This document shows positions 1 through 7,584 of a stretch of 17,473 bases of DNA, piece by piece. A program made the translations under genes and the position numbers. Origin of the DNA: Prevotella sp. (lineage in GTDB: Bacteria; Bacteroidota; Bacteroidia; Bacteroidales; Bacteroidaceae); the NCBI GenBank assembly GCA_022732315.1, contig JAIJUV010000036.1, forward strand, positions 1 to 17,473, read 5' to 3'. The notes under the pieces were generated by a model. The model saw nothing but the letters and a program-made list of their open reading frames with translations. It had not been told where the DNA came from and did not search any database. The number at the start of each line of letters is the position of its first letter. The first letter of the stretch is position 1.

Positions 1-77
1 GCCTTCTCGCCACCGCCAAGACGAGCCTGTTCGCGCTTAGCGATCAGCTCCTTAATCTTTTCTACTTGTTTGCTCAT
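1..77 (-). CDS. Acyl-CoA carboxylase, carboxyltransferase (beta) subunit, N-terminal fragment
   Basis: Only the first 25 codons lie in the window; the gene runs off the left edge. The peptide begins MSKQVEKIKELIAKREQA and continues RLGGGEK. This matches the N-terminus of Bacteroidota biotin-dependent carboxyltransferase subunits (propionyl-CoA carboxylase beta / methylmalonyl-CoA decarboxylase alpha, MmdA type), which open with an amphipathic helix followed by a GGG-E-K turn. Such enzymes move CO2 between carboxybiotin and propionyl-CoA in the succinate-propionate pathway. The start ATG follows an AT-rich leader and lies about 90 nt downstream of a consensus -7 element. The family call rests on a short N-terminal match, so the substrate and the exact paralogue are uncertain. 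Confidence 0.68.
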   Translation of the reverse strand, partial: MSKQVEKIKELIAKREQARLGGGEK

Positions 78-170
78 AATTGATTATTATGTATTATTTT
101 CTTATTCTTTTAGAATGATTTCCTGAATAAATGGGATGATGGAGTGAACCAACATCGCATAATTCGGGCG

Positions 171-178
171 CAAAGATA
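171..178 (-). promoter_or_regulatory. Bacteroidota -7 promoter element for the carboxylase gene
   Basis: Read on the minus strand this is TATCTTTG, a perfect TAnnTTTG element. No good -33 TTTG is visible at 19-21 nt upstream (TTCG is the closest). It lies between the terminator of the upstream receptor gene and the carboxylase start, predicting a leader of about 85-90 nt. Confidence 0.6.
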
Positions 179-180
179 CG

Positions 181-211
181 AAAAAAACCGCAGATAGCGA
201 ACTATCTACGG
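181..211 (-). terminator. Rho-independent terminator of the TonB-dependent receptor gene
   Basis: On the minus strand, a 10-bp stem (one G-T wobble) is capped by a TTCG tetraloop and followed by seven T residues. There is no T tract on the other side, so it acts on minus-strand transcripts. It ends 3 nt before the -7 element of the next gene. Confidence 0.85.
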
Positions 212-272
212 TTAAATATTTAGAATAATGTGAAAAATCACTATTTTCGGGTTCTAAATCTCCCGGCTTTCA

Positions 273-314
273 GCTATGCGCTCTCAGTTTTTGGCTATGC
301 ACTCTCAGTTTCTG
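273..314. repeat. Two-copy 21-bp tandem repeat downstream of the receptor gene
   Basis: Two adjacent 21-bp units, 273-293 and 294-314, differ at two positions. The unit begins GCTATGC and contains CTCTCAGTTT. It lies in the 3' untranslated stretch between the receptor stop codon and its terminator. No function can be assigned. Confidence 0.7.
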
Positions 315-326
315 ACTCCTTACTTA

Positions 327-2738
327 TCAGAATTCTATCAGTACTCGTGCATTGAGCTGTCGGCCCGTTAAGTAATTAGGCACGGCATACTGCTGATTGG
401 TTACATCCGTTACCCAGTAGTAGCTGTTCACATTGTCGATGCCGAAGAGGTTGAGGCAATCCACACCGAGCATCACGCTCTTGAGGAACGTCTTCTTCTC
501 GTGGTGCTTGTTGTCGAGCAGATGATAGCTCATTCCGATATCGGCACGGCGATAGGCTGAAGCACGGAAACTGTTGGTTTCCAATTCTCTATGTGGAGCT
601 GCAAAAGGCAAACCGTCGGCGAAGGCGAGCTTCAGCGACATCTGCCATTTCTTGCTTCCAGGAAAATAGTCGGTGAAATAGAGGTTCACCGCATATCGCT
701 GGTCGGTAGGCAATGGGATGCTCTTGCCATTGAGCTTCATCTTCGTATCCATCAGCGAGAGACTGATCCAGGAATCTGTGCCCGGTACAAACTCGCCATA
801 GAGCTTGAAGTCCAAGCCTGCCGCATGGCCGCTACACTCGTTCTGACCATAGTAAACCACCTTCACATTGCTCACGGAATAAGGCACCAGATTGTTCAAA
901 GCCTTGTAATATGCCTCAGCCGAGAACTTATATCGCTGGTTGTTCAGCGAGAAGCGATGGTCGTAGCCGGCGATGAAGTGGATGCTTCGCTGACTCTTGA
1001 TCTTCTGGTTGAGCGTTGCCACGGTGATGCCGTTGACGGTGGATGTATCTCTAAGTTCCTTGAAGAATGGAGCCTGATAGTAGAGGCCTGCCGCAAAGCG
1101 GAGCGTGGTGTTCTCGTGATACGCCGGGATGATGGCGAGGGAGACACGAGGACTGAAGATGGTTTCCTGATTGAAGTTCCAGTGGCTCATGCGCACACCA
1201 TAGTTCAGGGTGTAATGGGTCTGACCATGTCCCGTGCTGTCGGCTGCGCCACTCGCAAAGCGGTAGGTGTCTTGAATGTAGGTCTCTATACGGTTGGCAT
1301 TCAGCTCGTTTCTGGCCTTCATCGAATAAACCATGTAGAGGTCCTTACCATTGTGCGGGATGCTGTATCCAGCAGAATCTCTCATCTCGTATTCGATGGA
1401 GTTCTCTTCGATATGTTCTCGTTTGAAGGTGAAGGCTGCCTCCACATCATGCTTCTTTGCCTTGTGCTTCAGCATCAGCTTGCCGCTCATCACTCGGGCT
1501 GAGAGATAGTTGCGGGCATGTTCAAAATAGGTTCCTACACCCAGGTTCTCCGAGGTCTCGGTCTGGTCGAGCCAGTATTGTCCCTGAATATCATATTTCT
1601 CCTGTTCCTTGGTATAGAAGGCACTACCCAGCAGCGAGATGCTGGTGTTGTCGGTGATGTTGCGGGTGATGCCGAGGGTTCCGAAGTAGGTGAGGAAGCG
1701 GTCTTTTTCCTGTCCGTCGAAGAACACCTTGAAGCTCTTCACGTTCTCCATCGTTCCGAAAGTGGTCTCGCGGTCGGATGGCTCGAAGTTGTAATGATTA
1801 TCCGAGATGTAGCCGATGAAGTCCAGTTTCCAGCGCTTGTTGGGCTGATAGCTCAGATATGTCTGGTAGTCGAGATAGCTTGGCTTATACTCGCCCTTGG
1901 TCTCCATGGTGCCCAGGAGATAGGAGGTGGTCTTGTATCTTACGCTGTTGAGCCATGACAGTTTCTGGGTTCCCAGCCCCACGTAGGCATCGGCTCCCAG
2001 CAGACTGGCTGCTGCGCTTCCTTCCACCACCGGTTTCTTGCCCTTCGACTTCAGGGTCTTGTAGGTGATATCGAGTGCCGAACTCATCTTGTCGCCATAT
2101 TTCGCCCCATAGCCTCCGGTGGAGAAGCCAATCTTATCAACCATGTAAGGGTTGATGACGGAGAGACCTTCCTGCTGACCGCTTCTGACGAGGAACGGGC
2201 GATAGACTTCCACATTATTAATATATACGGAGTTTTCGTCAAAAGCACCGCCACGTACGTTGTATTGCGAAGAAAGTTCGCTGTGGGTACTTACGCCTGC
2301 CTGTTGCTGGATGATACCCTCCACGGTGTTTCCGCTAGCCGAAGGAGCCATCTTGATATCCTTGATCTTGATTTCCTGGGTCTGGTCGGTCTGGATTTTC
2401 TCGCCTGTTACGTTCACCTCACCAAGCATGGTGGCATCGGCATGGAGCACTATCTGCAGGGTCTGCTTGCCGCGCGGGTGTCGCAGAACTCTCGTTTTCG
2501 ACTTGTATCCAATCATGGAGAATTTAACTGCCACGCTGTCTGCCGAGTGCAGCCTCATGCTGAACTCTCCCTTCAGGGAGGTGAAAGCCACCTTCCCCTG
2601 GCTCAATACCGATACGGTAACGAGTTCCACAGGGTTGTTGTCATCGTCCATGACTCTACCTTGCAGCGTAAATTCCTGTGCCATCATCTTCAGGGTGGCA
2701 AACAGGCATATTGTAAAAATGATGATTCTCTGTTTCAT
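327..2738 (-). CDS. TonB-dependent outer-membrane receptor with carboxypeptidase-regulatory-like N-terminal domain
   Basis: This 803-residue protein should be an outer-membrane active transporter driven by TonB/ExbBD. Residues 1-20 are a signal peptide ending MMA-Q. Residues about 22-105 form a beta-sandwich of the carboxypeptidase-regulatory-like type (LQGRVMDDDNNPVELVTVSV), common in Bacteroidota receptors. The plug follows at about 115-230, with NVRGGAFDENSVYINNVEV and the GGYGAKYGDKMSSALDI segment. The rest is a beta-barrel rich in alternating aromatic residues, ending in Phe (LIEF), the usual outer-membrane insertion signal. At about 800 residues it is shorter than SusC-type receptors (about 1000), and no SusD partner lies beside it, so it is probably not part of a polysaccharide locus. 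The cargo (metal chelate, cofactor or peptide) cannot be told from sequence. No clear promoter was found upstream. Its terminator lies at 181-211. Confidence 0.93.
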   Translation of the reverse strand: MKQRIIIFTICLFATLKMMAQEFTLQGRVMDDDNNPVELVTVSVLSQGKVAFTSLKGEFSMRLHSADSVAVKFSMIGYKSKTRVLRHPRGKQTLQIVLHADATMLGEVNVTGEKIQTDQTQEIKIKDIKMAPSASGNTVEGIIQQQAGVSTHSELSSQYNVRGGAFDENSVYINNVEVYRPFLVRSGQQEGLSVINPYMVDKIGFSTGGYGAKYGDKMSSALDITYKTLKSKGKKPVVEGSAAASLLGADAYVGLGTQKLSWLNSVRYKTTSYLLGTMETKGEYKPSYLDYQTYLSYQPNKRWKLDFIGYISDNHYNFEPSDRETTFGTMENVKSFKVFFDGQEKDRFLTYFGTLGITRNITDNTSISLLGSAFYTKEQEKYDIQGQYWLDQTETSENLGVGTYFEHARNYLSARVMSGKLMLKHKAKKHDVEAAFTFKREHIEENSIEYEMRDSAGYSIPHNGKDLYMVYSMKARNELNANRIETYIQDTYRFASGAADSTGHGQTHYTLNYGVRMSHWNFNQETIFSPRVSLAIIPAYHENTTLRFAAGLYYQAPFFKELRDTSTVNGITVATLNQKIKSQRSIHFIAGYDHRFSLNNQRYKFSAEAYYKALNNLVPYSVSNVKVVYYGQNECSGHAAGLDFKLYGEFVPGTDSWISLSLMDTKMKLNGKSIPLPTDQRYAVNLYFTDYFPGSKKWQMSLKLAFADGLPFAAPHRELETNSFRASAYRRADIGMSYHLLDNKHHEKKTFLKSVMLGVDCLNLFGIDNVNSYYWVTDVTNQQYAVPNYLTGRQLNARVLIEF

Positions 2739-2793
2739 ACCTTATTAAACGCAGAAACGGGCGATTTATTATAAATGCTGGCTAAAGTTCAAT

Positions 2794-2831
2794 AAAAAAC
2801 CCTTAAGGAAAACAAATTGATTCCTTAAGGG
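2794..2831 (-). terminator. Rho-independent terminator of the DUF3332 lipoprotein gene
   Basis: A perfect 11-bp inverted repeat (CCCTTAAGGAA at 2800-2810 against 2821-2831) with a 10-nt loop is followed on the minus strand by six T residues. It separates the DUF3332 gene from the receptor gene downstream. Confidence 0.85.
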
Positions 2832-2856
2832 CTACTATTTGATTTTTAATGTGATA

Positions 2857-3408
2857 TTACTTGTTCATAGCGAAGTACAAGCCGCCGTTCATTGCCATGC
2901 GAACCTGGTAGAGACCGTATTCATCGGCAGAAACGTTCATCTTCTCGCCGCTAGGCAAGCAAGCCTGGATGCTGCCATCCTCGTTGAAACTGAAGAGCTC
3001 ACGGATATCGCCATCCTTGCTGTATGACCAGCTCTTGTTCTTCTTGTCGAATACGAAGTATGATTTCTCACCCTCTGGGTCGGTAATCTCGTAACCGTTC
3101 TTCAAGGTCTTGATGGCATAGAGTCTGCCGTCCTTGCCGGTTACGTTCTTGGTCTTGCCCACGTTGGCTACCACCTTGTCGCCTGTCCAGAACTCGATAG
3201 TGTTGAGTACAAACAAGTCGGCTACCGAGCACACTGCATAGGCAGGAGAGATAACCAGGAAGATCAATTCGTTGATGAACTTGTTGTCAGTTGCACCCTT
3301 GTTCCAGTCGAGCACTTTGTTGGTCAAACCGAAAGAACCGATGCAGGAACTCAAAGTCATGGCGCCTAATGAGACTGCGATGACTGCATTAACCATAAAT
3401 TTTTTCAT
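2857..3408 (-). CDS. DUF3332-family lipoprotein
   Basis: This 183-residue protein has a lipoprotein signal peptide: MKK, a hydrophobic core, then LSSC with lipidation expected at Cys22. The following segment FGLTNKVLDWNKGATDNKF and the hydrophobic stretch FLVISPAYAVCSVADLFVL are characteristic of the DUF3332 family of small Bacteroidota lipoproteins. The hydrophobic stretch near residues 49-68 may re-enter or sit on the membrane. The C-terminal half looks like a small beta-rich domain (NGYEITDPEGEKSYFVFDKK). Function is unknown. It has its own terminator downstream and the pheS terminator just upstream, so it is probably transcribed alone, although no -7 consensus lies within the 30 nt between that terminator and its start. 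The family assignment is from memory of the motif. Confidence 0.8.
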   Translation of the reverse strand: MKKFMVNAVIAVSLGAMTLSSCIGSFGLTNKVLDWNKGATDNKFINELIFLVISPAYAVCSVADLFVLNTIEFWTGDKVVANVGKTKNVTGKDGRLYAIKTLKNGYEITDPEGEKSYFVFDKKNKSWSYSKDGDIRELFSFNEDGSIQACLPSGEKMNVSADEYGLYQVRMAMNGGLYFAMNK

Positions 3409-3430
3409 TTTCTAATTGTTTAGAGGTTAT

Positions 3431-3472
3431 AAAAAATAGGCTTGCATGCCAAATAATACTAGCATACAAGCC
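3431..3472 (-). terminator. Rho-independent terminator of pheS
   Basis: An 11-bp stem with one G-T wobble (GGCTTG at 3439-3444 pairing with the arm at 3462-3472) and a 12-nt loop is followed on the minus strand by TATTTTTT. It lies 54 nt past the pheS stop codon and 30 nt before the DUF3332 start. Confidence 0.8.
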
Positions 3473-3526
3473 CATGTACTATTTTATTCTGGATGTATAG
3501 CCGCTTGAACAGTGTTTGTTCCTGGC

Positions 3527-4567
3527 TTATTTAGCTGATTCGAATTCGCGCAGGAAGCGGGTGTCGTTCTCTGAGAAGAGACGAAGGTCGCTCACGCGAT
3601 ACTTCAGGTTGGTGATACGCTCTACGCCCATACCGAAGGCATAGCCTGTATAGACATTGCTGTCGATGCCGCAAGCCTCCAAGTCGTGAGGGTCAACCAT
3701 ACCGCAGCCCAAGATTTCAACCCATCCTGTGTGCTTGCAGAAGTTACATCCCTTACCGCCACAGATGTTGCAGGAGATATCCATCTCGGCACTAGGCTCT
3801 GTGAATGGGAAGTAGCTAGGACGCAGGCGGATCTTGGTATCAGCACCAAACATCTCGCGGGCGAAGGTAAGGAGCACCTGCTTCAGGTCGGTGAAGCTTA
3901 CGTTCTTATCTACATAGAGACCCTCCACCTGGTGGAAGAAGCAGTGGGCACGGGCACTGATGGCCTCGTTGCGGTATACTCGTCCTGGGCAGAGCACACG
4001 GATAGGTGGCTCGTGGGTTTCCATATAGTGAGCCTCGTCGCCAGAAGTATGGCTGCGGAGAATTACATTCTTGGTAACATCGTCGGAGTTGGTCTTCTCG
4101 ATGAAGAATGTATCCTGCATGTCGCGGGCTGGATGATCGGCAGCGAAGTTAAGCATGGTAAACACGTGCTTGTCGTCATCTACCTCTGGACCCTGATAGA
4201 GGGTGAATCCCATGCGGCCGAAGATGTCGATGATCTGATTCTTCACCACGGTCAATGGGTGGCGTGTACCCAGAGCCACTGGGTAAGCAGTACGGGTCAG
4301 GTCGATATCATCGCTAGATGACTCGGCTTCTTCCATCTGCTCCTTCAATCCGTTAATCTTGGCAAGTGCAGCCTGCTTCAATTCGTTGATTTTGATACCC
4401 ACCTCTTTTTTCTGGTCGCCTGGCACATTGCGGAAGTCGACCATGAGGGCGTTGATCTCACCCTTCTTGCTGAGATACTTGATGCGAAGCTGCTCTACCT
4501 CCTCAGCGTTCTGGGCTGTGAGGGCATCCACTTCCTTCAAGAGTTCTTCAATTTTCTCTAATAACAT
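3527..4567 (-). CDS. pheS: Phenylalanine--tRNA ligase alpha subunit
   Basis: This is the catalytic alpha chain of cytosolic (alpha-beta)2 phenylalanyl-tRNA synthetase, which charges tRNA-Phe with phenylalanine using ATP. The 346-residue length fits the family. Residues 1-90 form the N-terminal coiled-coil arm. Class II motif 2 appears as RVYRNEAISARAHCFFHQVEG, with the usual FHQ-E-G. Motif 3 is GYAFGMGVERITNLKYR, and the alanine of the GxAFG substrate-pocket loop is conserved. The CNICGGKGCNFCKHTG segment is the four-cysteine insert common in bacterial PheS. The segment after LRSHTS reads GDEAHYME instead of the more usual PVQ-type sequence; similar variants may be normal in Prevotella. pheT is not adjacent, as is common in this phylum. 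The start is the ATG whose leader holds a consensus promoter and an 18-nt direct repeat. Confidence 0.97.
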   Translation of the reverse strand: MLLEKIEELLKEVDALTAQNAEEVEQLRIKYLSKKGEINALMVDFRNVPGDQKKEVGIKINELKQAALAKINGLKEQMEEAESSSDDIDLTRTAYPVALGTRHPLTVVKNQIIDIFGRMGFTLYQGPEVDDDKHVFTMLNFAADHPARDMQDTFFIEKTNSDDVTKNVILRSHTSGDEAHYMETHEPPIRVLCPGRVYRNEAISARAHCFFHQVEGLYVDKNVSFTDLKQVLLTFAREMFGADTKIRLRPSYFPFTEPSAEMDISCNICGGKGCNFCKHTGWVEILGCGMVDPHDLEACGIDSNVYTGYAFGMGVERITNLKYRVSDLRLFSENDTRFLREFESAK

Positions 4568-4576
4568 ATCTTATTA

Positions 4577-4618
4577 AATTGTCTGTTTACAAATTTGTTG
4601 AATTGTCTGTTTGCAAAT
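4577..4618. repeat. Direct repeat in the pheS 5' leader
   Basis: An 18-nt sequence beginning AATTGTCTGTTT occurs at 4577-4594 and again at 4601-4618 with one mismatch and a period of 24 nt. Both copies lie in the pheS leader, between the start codon and the predicted transcription start near 4678. No Phe-rich leader peptide or hairpin pair typical of attenuation was seen. Confidence 0.7.
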
Positions 4619-4682
4619 GAAAAAGCGGGTGATTTGCGTGCCTTTGGGCTTGCAAAACTCACTTATTTGCTTATTTTGAGTG

Positions 4683-4714
4683 CAAAGATAACATTTTTTG
4701 CTTAAAATATGAAA
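4683..4714 (-). promoter_or_regulatory. Promoter of pheS
   Basis: On the minus strand, TATCTTTG (4683-4690) is a perfect -7 element. TTTC at 4711-4714 is placed 20 nt upstream as a one-mismatch -33 element. It is back to back with the promoter of the DUF4348 gene, giving a compact divergent promoter region. Confidence 0.65.
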
Positions 4715-4740
4715 TATCTCAAAAGAAAGTTGTACTTTTG
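4708..4740 (+). promoter_or_regulatory. Promoter of the DUF4348 lipoprotein gene
   Basis: TACTTTTG (4733-4740) is a perfect TAnnTTTG element. TATG at 4708-4711, 21 nt upstream, is a weak -33 element. It predicts a transcript starting near 4747 and a leader of about 24 nt, which decides the start codon of the gene downstream. Confidence 0.6.
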
Positions 4741-4770
4741 CATGGAAAATTTGAGAAATTTTATAAGTTT

Positions 4771-5628
4771 ATGAAGAAACTATCTTTGATAACAGTCATG
4801 ATGGCGGTGTTTACCATCGTTTGCTTCACCTCTGTGGGATGCACAGACAAGAAGCCTGCACCTGCCATCGATTCGACTGCGGCTGATACAACCGTGGCCG
4901 ACACACAAGCTATGGACTCAACGGAGAAGATCATCGAGGAGACTCCGATGCCGAAGGCAGCCGATGAGTTGTTTGATGATTTCGTGTTCAATTTTGCGGC
5001 AAACCGCAAGTTGCAGATGAGTCGTATCAATTTCCCTCTTCCTGTTTATCACAACGACAAGCTGAAGAAGCAGATTGAGAAGAAACATTGGAGGATGGAG
5101 CATTTCTTTATGCGCCAGGACTACTACACGCTCATCTTCGACAACCGCAAGCAGATGAATCTGGTGAAGGATACCACCATCGACCATGTGATTGTAGAGA
5201 AGGTGTTCTATCGCAAGAAAGTGGTGCAGCAGTTCCTCTTCAATCGCATCAACGGTCTCTGGATGATGACCAGCATCAACTACAAGCCGATGTATCAGAA
5301 CATGAATGCCAGCTTCCTGAAGTTCTATGGTGCCTTTGCCACTGATACGGCTTTCCAGGCACGCCATCTGCATAATCCAGTGAAGTTCACCGGTCCTGAT
5401 CCAGATGATGACTTCAGTACGATGACCGGAGACATCGAGCCTGAGACCTGGCCTGCCTTCGCTCCGCAGTTGCCTCATGGCATGATTTACAACATCATCT
5501 ATGGTCAGAAATACACCGAGAGCAGCCAGAAAATCTTTGTGATTCGAGGCATTGCCAACGGGCTGGAGACTCAGCTCACCTTCAAGAGAATAGGTGGCAA
5601 GTGGCTGCTGATGAAGCTGGAGATGTAG
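4771..5628 (+). CDS. DUF4348-family lipoprotein
   Basis: This 285-residue lipoprotein starts at the ATG at 4771. An in-frame TTG at 4738 lies inside the -7 promoter element and cannot be in the transcript, so it is rejected. The signal peptide MKKLSLITVMMAVFTIVC is followed by SVGC, with lipidation at Cys24. A Thr/Ala/Asp-rich low-complexity linker follows (STAADTTVADTQAMDSTEK, residues about 33-51). The remaining 220 residues form a globular domain with paired motifs of the form QQFLFNRINGLWMMTSINY and LTFKRIGGKWLLMKLEM, which look like two related beta-rich repeats and fit the DUF4348 family of Bacteroidota periplasmic or outer-membrane lipoproteins. The function is unknown. Sixty nt separate it from murB, so the two are probably co-transcribed. 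Confidence 0.85.
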   Translation: MKKLSLITVMMAVFTIVCFTSVGCTDKKPAPAIDSTAADTTVADTQAMDSTEKIIEETPMPKAADELFDDFVFNFAANRKLQMSRINFPLPVYHNDKLKKQIEKKHWRMEHFFMRQDYYTLIFDNRKQMNLVKDTTIDHVIVEKVFYRKKVVQQFLFNRINGLWMMTSINYKPMYQNMNASFLKFYGAFATDTAFQARHLHNPVKFTGPDPDDDFSTMTGDIEPETWPAFAPQLPHGMIYNIIYGQKYTESSQKIFVIRGIANGLETQLTFKRIGGKWLLMKLEM

Positions 5629-5640
5629 TTCTTTTAAAAA

Positions 5641-5682
5641 AGTTGATAGTTAATAGTTGATAGTTAACAGTTAATAGTTTAA
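5641..5682. repeat. Heptamer tandem repeat upstream of murB
   Basis: Six consecutive 7-nt units of the form AGTTRAY or close variants (AGTTGAT, AGTTAAT, AGTTGAT, AGTTAAC, AGTTAAT, AGTTTAA) fill the gap between the DUF4348 gene and murB, ending 6 nt before the murB start codon. Confidence 0.85.
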
Positions 5683-5688
5683 CCAGAT

Positions 5689-6744
5689 ATGAAGGATATT
5701 CGTGACTATAGCCTTTTGGCTCACAATACGTTTGGAATTGATGCCAAGTGCAGGAGATTCCTTGAATACTCATCGGTAGAAGAGGCACAGCAGATTGTGG
5801 CTGGGCTTACTGATGCTGATAAGCCGCTGCTCATCTTGGGTGGCGGCAGTAATCTCTTGCTTACAGGCGATTACGCGGGCACGGTGCTCCATTCTTCCAT
5901 CATGGGTATCGAGGTGCTTGGTAATGGCGAGTTGGCTGCTGCAGAGCATGATGATGCCTTGCTGAATCCGGAGTTCGTGTTCCTGCGTTGCGGCAGTGGC
6001 GAGGTGTTCGACGATGTGGTGGCTTACGCCGTGGAGCATGGCTATCATGGTGCCGAGAACCTGAGCATCATCCCGGGCGAAGTGGGAGCGAGTGCCGTGC
6101 AGAACATCGGAGCCTATGGCGTGGAAGCGAAGGATATTATATATAAGGTGGAAGCCGTGGAGATTGCTACGGGCAGGGTAGTGGTGTTCGATAACCAGGA
6201 TTGCCATTACAGCTATCGCCAGAGCAAGTTCAAGCACGAGTGGAAGGATAAGTATTTGGTTACCCATGTCGTCTATCGACTTTCCCGGAGCTTTGTGCCT
6301 GATCTGGATTACGGCAATATCCGTGCATCCCTGGCTGCCAAGCATATCGAGAATCCTACAGCCCAGCAGCTTCGTGACGTCATCATCGAGATTCGCAACG
6401 CCAAGTTGCCAGACCCTAAGGTGCAGGGCAATGCGGGCAGCTTCTTCATGAATCCTATCGTGGAGAAGGCGAAGTTTGAGGAGCTGGCTGCGCAATATCC
6501 GGGCATGCCTCATTATACCATTGATGGGGAACACGAGAAGATTCCTGCAGGCTGGATGATTGACCAGTGTGGCTGGAAGGGAAAGAGCCTGGGCCGTGCC
6601 GGAGTGCACGATAAGCAGGCGCTGGTACTGGTGAATCGTGGTGGTGCCACGGGCGAGGAAATCGTGAACCTTTGTGAAACCATCCGCAAGGATGTGAAGC
6701 AGAAGTTTGGCATCGATATTCATCCGGAGGTAAATGTTAAGTGA
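5689..6744 (+). CDS. murB: UDP-N-acetylmuramate dehydrogenase (UDP-N-acetylenolpyruvoylglucosamine reductase), type I
   Basis: MurB is a cytosolic FAD enzyme that uses NADPH to reduce the enolpyruvyl group of UDP-GlcNAc-enolpyruvate to UDP-MurNAc, the second committed step of peptidoglycan precursor synthesis. The 351-residue protein shows the FAD-binding motif LILGGGSNLLL (48-58), the second flavin-site segment AENLSIIPGEVGASAVQNIG (122-141), and the type I signature YSYRQSKFK (174-182) with the catalytic Arg177. The proton-donor serine lies in GNAGSFFMNP (Ser251), and the catalytic Glu lies in HPEVN (Glu347). All key residues are present. The start ATG follows six heptamer repeats with no Shine-Dalgarno site. 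The stop codon TGA lies inside the first unit of a second heptamer array. It is probably expressed with the preceding lipoprotein gene. Confidence 0.97.
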   Translation: MKDIRDYSLLAHNTFGIDAKCRRFLEYSSVEEAQQIVAGLTDADKPLLILGGGSNLLLTGDYAGTVLHSSIMGIEVLGNGELAAAEHDDALLNPEFVFLRCGSGEVFDDVVAYAVEHGYHGAENLSIIPGEVGASAVQNIGAYGVEAKDIIYKVEAVEIATGRVVVFDNQDCHYSYRQSKFKHEWKDKYLVTHVVYRLSRSFVPDLDYGNIRASLAAKHIENPTAQQLRDVIIEIRNAKLPDPKVQGNAGSFFMNPIVEKAKFEELAAQYPGMPHYTIDGEHEKIPAGWMIDQCGWKGKSLGRAGVHDKQALVLVNRGGATGEEIVNLCETIRKDVKQKFGIDIHPEVNVK

Positions 6745-6768
6745 AAAGTGAAGAACGAAGAGTGAAGA
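6741..6768. repeat. Heptamer tandem repeat at the murB stop codon
   Basis: Four consecutive 7-nt units (GTGAAAA, GTGAAGA, ACGAAGA, GTGAAGA). The murB stop codon TGA (6742-6744) is part of the first unit. The sequence differs from the array upstream of murB but has the same period. Confidence 0.8.
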
Positions 6769-6802
6769 ATTCGCGGTTTTTCAGATAAAGATTTGAATAT
6801 TA

Positions 6803-7567
6803 ATGAAGGTAACTTTATTGGGAACAGGAACATCGAGTGGTGTTCCTGTTTTAGGTTGTAATTGTGAGGTGTGTCGCAGCAAGGATCCGCGCGACAACCG
6901 CTTGCGCTGTGCAGCGTTGATAGAAACGGAGAATACCCGAATCTTGATAGATGCGGGACCTGATATCCGCCAGCAGCTCCTGCGTGTGCCTTTCCGCAAG
7001 ATAGATGGTGTGCTGATTACTCATATCCATTATGATCACGTAGGAGGCATAGATGATTTGCGGGGCTTCTGCGTTTATGGTGATATCAATATCTATGGAG
7101 ATAAGCTGGTAACGGATTCCTTGCCGCATACCATGCCCTACTGTTTTCCGAAGGAAGCCGAGAAACTCTATCCGGGCGCACCGAAACTGAAGCTACATAC
7201 CATCAATCCGCATCATACCTATCAGATAGGCGACATCGAGTTCATGCCTATCCGGGTGATGCACGACAAGATGCCTATTCTGGGCTACCGTTTCGGAAAG
7301 TTTGCCTATATCACGGATATGAAGTCGATGGACGATGCTGAGTACGCCTATCTGGATGGGGTAGAGACTCTGGTGATCAATGCCCTTAGATTCGATAAGC
7401 CGCACCATAGCCATCAGTTGGTAGCTGATGCCATCAAGGTGGCTCGCAGGATAGGGGCTAGGCAAACCTATCTCACCCATGTTACCCATCAGATAGGCTT
7501 GCATGATGCAGCCAATGCCCGATTGCCCGAAGGGTTCCAATTTGCCTATGATGGATTGATACTTTGA
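6803..7567 (+). CDS. PhnP-like metallo-beta-lactamase-fold hydrolase
   Basis: This 254-residue cytosolic enzyme belongs to the metallo-beta-lactamase superfamily. The binuclear metal site is complete: H74-x-H76-x-D78-H79 in LITHIHYDHVGG, then H154 (RVMHDK), D172 (YITDMK) and H226 (YLTHVTH). The N-terminal signature GTGTSSGVPVLGCNCEVC (7-24) with three cysteines (C19, C21, C24) marks the PhnP-like branch. PhnP itself hydrolyses cyclic phosphodiesters, and the cysteines hold a structural zinc. There is no phosphonate (phn) gene nearby, so a role in phosphonate breakdown is not supported; a general phosphodiesterase is the safer inference. The gene follows murB by 58 nt and ends at a strong terminator, closing the DUF4348-murB-MBL unit. 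No separate promoter was recognised. Confidence 0.9.
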   Translation: MKVTLLGTGTSSGVPVLGCNCEVCRSKDPRDNRLRCAALIETENTRILIDAGPDIRQQLLRVPFRKIDGVLITHIHYDHVGGIDDLRGFCVYGDINIYGDKLVTDSLPHTMPYCFPKEAEKLYPGAPKLKLHTINPHHTYQIGDIEFMPIRVMHDKMPILGYRFGKFAYITDMKSMDDAEYAYLDGVETLVINALRFDKPHHSHQLVADAIKVARRIGARQTYLTHVTHQIGLHDAANARLPEGFQFAYDGLIL

Positions 7568-7584
7568 TAAAAATATAACATTGT

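Noticed and set aside
591..1502. A 303-codon open frame antisense to the TonB-dependent receptor gene
   Set aside because: Same reason: the receptor frame is intact over 803 residues with signal peptide and plug motifs, and the antisense product matches nothing.
4738..4770. An 11-residue N-terminal extension of the DUF4348 lipoprotein from a TTG
   Set aside because: The TTG overlaps the -7 promoter element, and the extension would put residues before a canonical lipoprotein signal peptide.
5641..5682. A short CRISPR-like array
   Set aside because: The units are 7 nt, contiguous and without spacers; this is a simple tandem repeat.
5770..6723. A 317-codon open frame antisense to murB
   Set aside because: murB carries all catalytic residues on the other strand; the antisense frame is a by-product of codon bias.
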